Source of the DNA: Candidatus Rifleibacteriota bacterium
GTDB lineage: Bacteria; Muiribacteriota; Ozemobacteria; Ozemobacterales; Ozemobacteraceae
NCBI GenBank assembly: GCA_028691595.1
Contig: JAQUZA010000109.1
Location: 1 to 9,129 of the forward strand
Length of the DNA: 9,129 bases
Direction: 5' to 3'
Part shown: positions 1-5,740 of the stretch, one piece after another
How positions within the stretch are numbered: the stretch's first letter is position 1
Layout of the letters: each line of letters begins with the position of its first letter
Notes under the pieces: model-generated
What the model saw: the letters and a program-made list of their open reading frames with translations, nothing else
Database searches by the model: none
What the model was told of the DNA's origin: nothing
Made by a program: the position numbers and the translations under genes

Positions 1-1
1 G

Positions 2-91
2 AAAGCTCTTCAGAACATGGTTGCAAGCAAAAAAACACCGGCAAAAAAAGCTCCCGCAGCAAAACCAGCTGCCAGGGCCAAAAAAAAGTAA
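2..91 (+). CDS. C-terminal end of an HU-like DNA-binding protein with Lys/Ala-rich tail (5' partial)
   Basis: An open frame enters from the left edge and stops at TAA 89-91, giving 29 residues. It begins KALQNMVASKK and ends in a low-complexity tail of Lys, Ala and Pro with PAKKA-type repeats. The first residues resemble the end of HU proteins, where the last strand is followed by a G-K-A-L-x-x-x-V helix. Lys/Ala-rich tails are known on some HU proteins (for example mycobacterial HupB) and on histone-H1-like proteins, where they bind DNA non-specifically. The visible part is too short to exclude a histone-H1-like or ribosomal protein. The gene ends about 35 nt before a strong intrinsic terminator, so it is probably transcribed separately from what follows. 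That it is coding is fairly secure; the family call is tentative. Confidence 0.5.
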   Translation, partial: KALQNMVASKKTPAKKAPAAKPAARAKKK

Positions 92-124
92 TTTCTTGAG
101 TCGCTGACATTTTCAGCTTAATCA

Positions 125-165
125 GCAGGCTGACCCATAGCGGGTTCAGCCTGCTTCTTCTTTTA
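125..165 (+). terminator. Rho-independent terminator after the HU-like gene
   Basis: GCAGGCTGA-CCC pairs with GGG-TTCAGCCTGC across a five-base ATAGC loop. The stem is about 12 bp with one unpaired base and is GC-rich at its foot (125-154). A T-rich run, TTCTTCTTTTA, follows at 155-165. The stem and tail directly support intrinsic termination in the + direction, 34 nt after the stop codon at 91. Confidence 0.85.
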
Positions 166-267
166 GTTGTAATCAGATGAATTCAGCTGCTTCATTTGCT
201 CAACATTTTCAGAGATCAGACCCCCGGGTTGGAACATTTTATAAAAGTGGCAGCTTTGGTTTCTAAA

Positions 268-276
268 TGATACAAT
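268..276 (+). promoter_or_regulatory. Candidate extended -10 promoter for the fusion reductase gene
   Basis: TGATACAAT fits the extended -10 pattern TGn-TAnAAT. No convincing -35 hexamer lies 16-18 bp upstream, which is tolerated by extended -10 promoters. Transcription would begin near 283, leaving a leader of about 80 nt before the ATG at 364. The element sits between the upstream terminator and the gene. This is a motif match only. Confidence 0.35.
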
Positions 277-355
277 TCCGGTGTAAGTTAATTCCGTCTC
301 CTGACTGGTTTGAATAAAGCTGAAGAGGCTGTAAAACATCAATTTGAAAAGCTGC

Positions 356-360
356 AGGAA
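356..360 (+). promoter_or_regulatory. Ribosome binding site that favours the ATG at 364
   Basis: AGGAA lies three bases before the ATG at 364, while the in-frame TTG at 310 has no purine-rich sequence in front of it. Starting at 364 also gives a clean Met-Lys-Arg-Arg N-terminus directly before the first hydrophobic segment. The short spacing makes this a moderate rather than strong site. Confidence 0.5.
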
Positions 361-363
361 GTT

Positions 364-2304
364 ATGAAAAGGCGCAATCTTCTCGGAAAGCTGTATGTGC
401 TGGCAATGCTGGGCACTGTTTTTTTGGCAGCCGCTATTCATGAAGGTCGATTTTTAGGTTACCCCCTGCATCCGGTTGCTGCACCGGTCAATCATCAGAA
501 GCAGTTCAGCGTTGATGAAGCTGCCAGGCTTCTTCCAGGAACCGTAGAACTTGAGTTTCGTTCTGATGACGAGGCGATCGCTTTTGCCGGTGACGGCCGA
601 CAAATTGGAACTTTGCTGCATACCCAGCCGCTTGCGAGACACATTACCGGTTATGGTTCATGGTTGCCGATCTTGATTGGGCTCAATCATGAAGACAGGG
701 TCACCGGCCTGCTGCTGCAGAAGAACGACGAAACACCCGGTTTCGTCAATAGACTTGAAAAAGCCGGTTTTTTTGCTTCCTGGAACGGGCAGAACGCAAG
801 CACTGCGGTCACTCTACCCGTTGATGCTGTCTCGAGGGCAACCATGACCAGCCGGGCCACGATCGACAGCATCAGGCTACGCCTGGCAAAGTTTCTCGAG
901 ATTGAACAGGCCAGACGCAAAATCGACTATTACGCTGTTGTCGTCGAAATTTTGGCCTGGGCTTTTTTGCTGGTCGCGTTTTCGGGGTGCTTTTTCAGCT
1001 CACGTCTTGCCAGATATCGCAAACTGATTCTGGTGGCAGCTGTTCTGCTTCCCGGTTTTGTTCTTGGGCGCTTCTTTTCGATCGAGCTTGTTTATGCCTG
1101 GGCGATCCATGGTGTTCCACTGCGAAATCAATTATACCTTGCTGTTGTCGTTTTTCTGACCGTTATGATTCCTTTTTTAAGCGGTCGCTCATGGTATTGT
1201 AACTGGTATTGCCCCTATGGAGCGGCCCAGGAACTACTCGGTAACTCATGCCGGAAAAAGTTCGATCTCACCGGTAGAACCGCGAGATTGCTGCGCTATT
1301 GCCGCCCAATGCTTTTTGCCGTGGTTGCGCTTTGCCTCATTACCGGCACCCATGTCAGCTTGAACAGCATCGAGCCGTTTTCGGCCTTTTTGCTGAGTTC
1401 TGCATCAACGACCGTTCTTTTTCTGGCACTGGGTTTTCTATTTCTTTCACCTTTTATCAGACGGCCATGGTGTAATTATTTCTGCCCCAGCGGGCAGCTG
1501 GTTGAAATGCTGCGTGTTGGTTCTGGTGATCAGACGCAAAGATTAGAAGGCAGGGAGGCCCGGGAAGTGAAAATTCACGCTGTGATCAATGTTCTGCTCG
1601 CGGTTGTCATCATCATTCTTCTGATGTCGCCGGCAAAGATTGGCAACAATGTTTCTGAGCCTGAAGAAGCTCATAAATCAGGAGAGGTTAGGGTGGTTGA
1701 AAAAATAACTGGTAATGCATCTGAAACAGCAACATCTGCACTGTCTATGTCTGAGAACCAGACGTTGAAAACGATTTACACCAGAAAAAGTGTTCGCAGC
1801 TTTACCGGTGCCGAAGTGCCCCGCGACCAGCTCACCGAACTCGTCAAGGCTGGAATGGCTGCCCCGACAGCTCGTAACCGCCAGCCATGGCAGTTTATTG
1901 TTGTCAATGACCGGCCGGCCATGGATGCCATGGCTGAAAGACTCCCATACGCAAAAATGCTTGCCAGTGCCGGAGCAGCGATTGTTGTCTGTGGCGACAT
2001 GGAAATCGCGACGGCAGGTGGCTCAGAGGGAATGTGGATGCTTGATTGCTCGGCCGCGACCCAGAACATTCTCCTGGCCGCCGAAAGCATGAAGCTCGGC
2101 GCAGTCTGGACAGCGGCTTACCCTTATGACGATAGAATGGCTGCTGTCAGCGAGGTTTTGCATCTGCCACCGCATCTGACCCCGCTATGTGTTATACCGG
2201 TCGGGTACCCTGATGGCAGCGATAAGCCCAAAGACAAGTGGAAACCAGAGCGTCTGCACTGGAACACTTTTTCGCCAGCCACACCCGCAGTTGAAATTAA
2301 ATAA
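364..2304 (+). CDS. Fusion membrane reductase: FMN-binding domain, NosR/RdhC-like CxxxCP membrane core and C-terminal nitroreductase
   Basis: The protein has 646 residues from ATG 364. The frame is open to a TTG at 310, which would add 18 residues; numbers below count from that TTG. A first membrane segment (about 26-44) is followed by an FMN-binding domain (about 65-200) with GYGSWLPI, an ETPG loop (141-144) and D172-A-V-S-R-A-T178, a variant of the ApbE flavinylation motif. Membrane segments at about 207-229, 239-256, 272-291, 332-348 and 363-382 carry two CxxxCP motifs (C297-C301, C388-C392), as in NosR and RdhC/PceC, expected to bind [4Fe-4S] clusters. A further hydrophobic segment (423-440) and a polar linker lead to a complete nitroreductase domain (about 487-664), with RKSVRSF, APTARNRQPWQF and W576-x-x-D579. 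There is no NosR-type C-terminal ferredoxin domain. Likely role: passing electrons through flavin and FeS centres to a fused flavoenzyme. Substrate unknown. Confidence 0.85.
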   Translation: MKRRNLLGKLYVLAMLGTVFLAAAIHEGRFLGYPLHPVAAPVNHQKQFSVDEAARLLPGTVELEFRSDDEAIAFAGDGRQIGTLLHTQPLARHITGYGSWLPILIGLNHEDRVTGLLLQKNDETPGFVNRLEKAGFFASWNGQNASTAVTLPVDAVSRATMTSRATIDSIRLRLAKFLEIEQARRKIDYYAVVVEILAWAFLLVAFSGCFFSSRLARYRKLILVAAVLLPGFVLGRFFSIELVYAWAIHGVPLRNQLYLAVVVFLTVMIPFLSGRSWYCNWYCPYGAAQELLGNSCRKKFDLTGRTARLLRYCRPMLFAVVALCLITGTHVSLNSIEPFSAFLLSSASTTVLFLALGFLFLSPFIRRPWCNYFCPSGQLVEMLRVGSGDQTQRLEGREAREVKIHAVINVLLAVVIIILLMSPAKIGNNVSEPEEAHKSGEVRVVEKITGNASETATSALSMSENQTLKTIYTRKSVRSFTGAEVPRDQLTELVKAGMAAPTARNRQPWQFIVVNDRPAMDAMAERLPYAKMLASAGAAIVVCGDMEIATAGGSEGMWMLDCSAATQNILLAAESMKLGAVWTAAYPYDDRMAAVSEVLHLPPHLTPLCVIPVGYPDGSDKPKDKWKPERLHWNTFSPATPAVEIK

Positions 2305-2344
2305 TCCTTATCCTCTATTTTTCTTTATCCTAAAATTTTGTTTA

Positions 2345-2353
2345 TGTTAGAAT
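2345..2353 (+). promoter_or_regulatory. Candidate extended -10 promoter for the STAS-led operon
   Basis: TGTTAGAAT matches TGn-TAnAAT, with no good -35 at the expected distance. It lies about 45 nt before the chosen start of the STAS gene, in an AT-rich gap of 93 nt between two coding regions. No hairpin terminator is evident after the stop at 2304, so some read-through from the upstream gene is possible. Confidence 0.4.
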
Positions 2354-2384
2354 TCGCTTAGGCAAGATTGTAATTCATCAGCAT

Positions 2385-2389
2385 GGGAG
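2385..2389 (+). promoter_or_regulatory. Ribosome binding site deciding the start of the STAS gene
   Basis: GGGAG lies eight bases before the ATG at 2398, a normal Shine-Dalgarno distance. The upstream in-frame ATG at 2383 overlaps this site and has no purine-rich sequence of its own in front, so 2398 is the more likely start. Confidence 0.6.
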
Positions 2390-2397
2390 CACCATCA

Positions 2398-2724
2398 ATG
2401 ACTTTTTATCGAGAAACTCACGAACAGGCTGAAATCGTAAAGGTGACCGCCAGTATTTTTTTTGATGCCGTTCAGGAATTTGACGCAGCAATTCAGGAGG
2501 CAGAAGATACGGGCAATAAGAAAGTCATTGTCGACCTTGACGGCGTAGAGATGATCTGCAGTTCAGCCATTACTACCCTGGTAAAGCATCACATGAGCCT
2601 GCAGGCGCGTGGTGGCAAACTTTTTGTTGCCGGTTGTAACGCTTCAGTTAAAAAGATTCTGCAGCTTCTTGGCCTTGATAAACTGATGGGCATGGCAGAC
2701 AGTGTTGAAGCTGCCCTTAAATAA
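2398..2724 (+). CDS. STAS-domain protein, anti-sigma factor antagonist-like
   Basis: The product has 108 residues (113 if started at 2383), the usual size of a single STAS domain. In partner switching such proteins bind an anti-sigma kinase when unphosphorylated and are released when a Ser is phosphorylated. The core VIVDLDGVEMICSSAITTLV (43-62) matches the SpoIIAA/RsbV strand-helix that carries the phosphoacceptor. S55 aligns with SpoIIAA Ser58, but the usual D-S-S-G is C-S-S-A here. The following GGKLFVAGCNASVKKILQLLGLDKL is also typical of the family. It is the first gene of a tight run that also holds an RsbU/SpoIIE-type phosphatase, a natural enzyme for dephosphorylating it. No anti-sigma kinase is visible. 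Family assignment is firm; the target is unknown. Confidence 0.88.
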   Translation: MTFYRETHEQAEIVKVTASIFFDAVQEFDAAIQEAEDTGNKKVIVDLDGVEMICSSAITTLVKHHMSLQARGGKLFVAGCNASVKKILQLLGLDKLMGMADSVEAALK

Positions 2725-2738
2725 ACGGAATTTAAAAC

Positions 2739-3929
2739 ATGTTAGCTATTAAAGACCTGTCTACTGGAGATCTTGAAGTTATTCTCCGCCACATGACCCG
2801 ACGCGATGTCGAGCGTGGTGGTGTTTTGTTTGAAGCCGGTGATAAGGCTCTGGCGATGTTTTTTGTCGAGAGTGGCAGCCTTAAACTGGTTTCTCGAAAA
2901 GCCAAAGACGGCCACGATGATGTGCTGCTCGCGGTTATTAAGCCAGGTGCCTTCTGCGGCGAAACAGCTCTGCTGGGTGAAGAATCGTTTTATGAAGATA
3001 CGGCTGTCGCCATGGAACATTCGGTGGTGCTTGAGTTAACCAAAGAATCGATGCAGAAGGTCATGCTGGCCTCAATGACAGCTGGCACCAAGCTCCTGCT
3101 CGGCATCAGCCGCAATATTCGCGAAGCCATTTCCATGCCAATGGCCCAGGAAACCGGAAAAATTATCGCCTTTATTTCACCCAAAGATGGAATGGGGCGC
3201 ACCAGCATTGCGACGCACCTGGCATGGTTTCTTGCTAAAGCCGGCAAGAGGGTCATTTTTATTGATGGTGATCTTCAGCTCGGCGATGCCTGTGTTCATC
3301 TGGGCTTGAAATCCCAGCCGCATATGGCCCGTCTTATTCAGAACGAAGAGCGGCTGGTTTTTGATTCAATCAAAAAATATTTTCAGAATTCGCGCAATGT
3401 TAGTTTGCTGGCTGGTCCCTCTCAGCCTCAGGAGGCCGAATTCGTCTCGCGCTCAAATCTGAATCAGGTTATTCAGGAATGTTCACGCAATTGCGATTTT
3501 TTAATTCTCGATGTTCCCAGCCACATCGATGATATATCGATTCTGATGTGGGATGTAGCCGATTTAATGGTATTTGTGACCGAGGGAAACATTTCGGGAA
3601 TGTCGCGGTTGAAGCGGCTGCTTGCTACCCTTCAGCGTCTCAATTACCCCCAGGAAAAGTTTTTCTGTCTGTTAAACAAATACCGGCAGGATCAGGGTGA
3701 GTATCTGGACAACTATCGAAAGCTGATGCCCTTTAAATGGCAGACTGTCGCTTCTGCTGAAAAACAGTTCGGTGACTCAACGCTGCGTGGAATTCCAATC
3801 TGGGAAATCGATGCAGCCTGCGAAGCGACAAAAAATCTGCAGTCTTTCTGTGAACAGGTGCTTGGCAGGCCCCAGAACAATGAAAAGGGCGGTATTTTCA
3901 GTCGTATCAAGTCAATGTTTGCCGGCTGA
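2739..3929 (+). CDS. Cyclic-nucleotide-binding domain fused to a CpaE/MinD-like ATPase
   Basis: The 396-residue product has two domains. Residues about 20-125 form a CNB/Crp-type beta-roll (GGVLFEAGD at 27-35, GAFCGETALLGEE at 70-82). The phosphate-binding cassette reads YEDTAVA where cyclic-nucleotide binders have an Arg before the T/S-A, so canonical cAMP or cGMP binding is doubtful. Residues about 141-375 resemble the CpaE/TadZ branch of MinD/ParA ATPases: P-loop SPKDGMGRTS (147-156), IDGDLQLGD (175-183) and a Walker-B-like FLILDVPS (254-261). The deviant signature Lys (K149) is present, but the core P-loop Lys is Arg (R154). The last residues, KGGIFSRIKSMFAG, could form an amphipathic helix like the MinD membrane-targeting sequence. 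It starts 14 nt after the STAS gene. A localisation or scaffold role is inferred. Confidence 0.85.
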   Translation: MLAIKDLSTGDLEVILRHMTRRDVERGGVLFEAGDKALAMFFVESGSLKLVSRKAKDGHDDVLLAVIKPGAFCGETALLGEESFYEDTAVAMEHSVVLELTKESMQKVMLASMTAGTKLLLGISRNIREAISMPMAQETGKIIAFISPKDGMGRTSIATHLAWFLAKAGKRVIFIDGDLQLGDACVHLGLKSQPHMARLIQNEERLVFDSIKKYFQNSRNVSLLAGPSQPQEAEFVSRSNLNQVIQECSRNCDFLILDVPSHIDDISILMWDVADLMVFVTEGNISGMSRLKRLLATLQRLNYPQEKFFCLLNKYRQDQGEYLDNYRKLMPFKWQTVASAEKQFGDSTLRGIPIWEIDAACEATKNLQSFCEQVLGRPQNNEKGGIFSRIKSMFAG

Positions 3930-3955
3930 AGCAGATTGTCGAAAAGAGGTTAGCG

Positions 3956-4783
3956 ATGCAGGCTTTTAATAAGCGCAATGATTCTATTGATTTTGACCGG
4001 GTTGTCAGTCTGAATAACGGTGTCTGGTGGGTCGGCTTTCAGGATAAAGAATCGGGGTTGCGCTGTAACCCATATCTGATCATTGAAGGCGATGAGGCAG
4101 TGCTGCTAGATGGTGGCAGTCGCCCCGATTTTCCGGTTGTCATGATGAAGATTCTTGAAACCGGGCTGGACCCGCACAAGATTTCGGCTCTTATCTATGA
4201 TCACTACGACCCTGATTTGTGTGGCAGTATTCCCAACCTCGAAGATATGATCGAGAACCCCGAATTGAAGCTTGTTACATCAGGTTTCAGTCAGATGTTT
4301 ATCCGGCATTACGGCACCAGGTCACAATTCTTTAATATAGCCGACATGGGTTATAAATTCACCTTCAAGACCGGCCGGCAGCTCGAATTTGTTACTATTC
4401 CCTATTGTCACAACCGCGGCAGTTATGTTGTTTTTGACCCCCAAAGCAAAATTCTTTTTTCGGGTGATATGTTTGGCACCTACGAAAAGGTCTGGACACT
4501 TTTTTATGGGTTTCCTGACGAATGCAGTTCTGCCGGGTCATGTGTCGAATGCCAGAACGACAAATCTTTTTGCCGCCTGCCTGGATATCTTGATTTTCAT
4601 CGTAAGCTTATGCCTTCGAGTAAGGCGGTACATTTTGCCCTGAAAAAGCTGAAAGGAATTCCATTTGAAATGGTTGCTTCTCAGCACGGAAGCATTCTTG
4701 ACCGAAGCTCTGTCGATGTTCTTATCAAAGAACTCGAATCTTGTAATGACATCGGAATCGACCAGGTTCAGCCAGAGGAATAA
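3956..4783 (+). CDS. Stand-alone diiron metallo-beta-lactamase-fold protein, ODP/flavodiiron-like
   Basis: The 275-residue product matches the diiron domain of flavodiiron proteins but lacks the flavodoxin domain, as in the oxygen-binding diiron proteins (ODP) that act as sensors. Metal ligands are visible in order: H83-x-D85-x-D87 (in DHYDPDLCG), H152 (PYCHNRGS), D171 (FSGDMFG) and H244 (SQHGS). Asp85 stands where flavodiiron enzymes usually have Glu, and Leu88 where they have a second His. An insert has four closely spaced cysteines, C190-x5-C196-x2-C199-x6-C206, which could hold a metal or act as a thiol switch. AGAGG about seven bases before ATG 3956 supports the start. Without an electron-donating flavin domain, sensing O2 or redox state is more likely than bulk O2 or NO reduction. 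Its place before the PP2C phosphatase supports a signalling role (inference). Confidence 0.85.
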   Translation: MQAFNKRNDSIDFDRVVSLNNGVWWVGFQDKESGLRCNPYLIIEGDEAVLLDGGSRPDFPVVMMKILETGLDPHKISALIYDHYDPDLCGSIPNLEDMIENPELKLVTSGFSQMFIRHYGTRSQFFNIADMGYKFTFKTGRQLEFVTIPYCHNRGSYVVFDPQSKILFSGDMFGTYEKVWTLFYGFPDECSSAGSCVECQNDKSFCRLPGYLDFHRKLMPSSKAVHFALKKLKGIPFEMVASQHGSILDRSSVDVLIKELESCNDIGIDQVQPEE

Positions 4784-4789
4784 TCTGCA

Positions 4790-5728
4790 ATGAAATCTCT
4801 GAAAATACCTGTTCAGTGCATTACCCGTCTCGCCGGCGCGGATATGAAGAACCGTGATATCGGCACTTTTCTTCTCGATATCTGGGCCGAAGTTAGAGAT
4901 GTCGATGTTAACAACAGGCTTCTTAAAAGCCTTATTCTACGCTATGCAGCTGTTGAAAATCAGATGCGGGCTCTTAATTCAGAGCTTGCCAGCCGTCAGA
5001 AGGCTATGCTTGAAGACCTGGCCGCTGCCGCCAGTATTCAGAAAACACTCCTGCCAGGCTCTCTGCCAAGTTCAGAGCTTGTTGAAGCTGCTTTTGAGTT
5101 TCTGCCCTGTGACCAGGTTGGCGGCGACCTGGTAAATCTGGTTCGCCACGATGACGAAAACTGGTATGCCTGGGTCGTAGATGTTGCCGGGCACGGGCCC
5201 AGAGCTGCTATGATCACCGTTGCTGTGGCCCAGTTCCTGCAAACAGCAACCAATAATCAGCTTCAGCCGGCCGAGGTAATGAAAGCCCTTGATAAAGAGT
5301 TTCCATTCACCCGCTTTGGCAGTTTTTTTACCATAATTTTTGGCGTGGTTAACCCTGCCAGGCAGACCTTTACCTACTGCAATTCGGGTCACCCGAATCC
5401 GGTACTTCTGCAGCCGGGTCAGGCTCCTGTATTTATTGAAGGCAACGGGCCCATGCTCGGTCTTGGCATCCCCATGCCGTGGAATGAAATCACAGTAGAT
5501 TTCTCGGCCGGCAAAAGCCTGCTTATTTATACCGACGGTCTTGTTGAATGTGCTGATGCAGATGGAATGCTTTTTGGTGAAGACAGGTTACTGCAGATGC
5601 TCAACCGATTGCAATACCAGACGGCCCCATGCCTGTCGACCTCGATTATGAATGAAATGAAGACATTCATGGGCAACGTAAAATTTCAGGATGACTTTAC
5701 CTTTCTTGCCCTGAAATCAAAAATTTAA
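4790..5728 (+). CDS. PP2C-type protein phosphatase of the RsbU/SpoIIE family
   Basis: The 312-residue product has an N-terminal helical region (about 1-85, heptad-like from residue 45 onward) leading into the linker AAAASIQKTLLPGSLP, which is typical of SpoIIE/RsbU phosphatases. The catalytic domain shows the metal-binding aspartates in VGGD (D113), VDVAGHG (D131), YTDGLVE (D249) and QDDFT (D301/D302), so it should be an active Mn/Mg-dependent phosphatase. The second Asp of the common GGDxxD is Asn116. CNSGHPNPVL (197-206) is another family hallmark. Its expected substrate is a phospho-Ser/Thr STAS protein, and the obvious candidate is encoded at 2398-2724 in the same run. It begins 6 nt after the diiron gene, suggesting translational coupling and a functional link. 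The helical N-terminus may be the input or dimerisation surface. Confidence 0.92.
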   Translation: MKSLKIPVQCITRLAGADMKNRDIGTFLLDIWAEVRDVDVNNRLLKSLILRYAAVENQMRALNSELASRQKAMLEDLAAAASIQKTLLPGSLPSSELVEAAFEFLPCDQVGGDLVNLVRHDDENWYAWVVDVAGHGPRAAMITVAVAQFLQTATNNQLQPAEVMKALDKEFPFTRFGSFFTIIFGVVNPARQTFTYCNSGHPNPVLLQPGQAPVFIEGNGPMLGLGIPMPWNEITVDFSAGKSLLIYTDGLVECADADGMLFGEDRLLQMLNRLQYQTAPCLSTSIMNEMKTFMGNVKFQDDFTFLALKSKI

Positions 5729-5740
5729 GCAGTTTATGTT

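Noticed and set aside
5..11. GCTCTTC near the left edge, matching the first seven bases of the reverse-complemented adapter
   Set aside because: The match breaks after seven bases and the sequence is an in-frame part of the Lys-rich protein end, so chance is the better explanation.
163..441. Minus-strand open frame upstream of and into the fusion gene
   Set aside because: It runs across the terminator tail and promoter region, has no recognisable domain, and overlaps the N-terminus of the fusion protein.
1776..2092. Open frames on both strands over the nitroreductase part
   Set aside because: They are out of frame with the well-conserved nitroreductase motifs and lack sensible starts.
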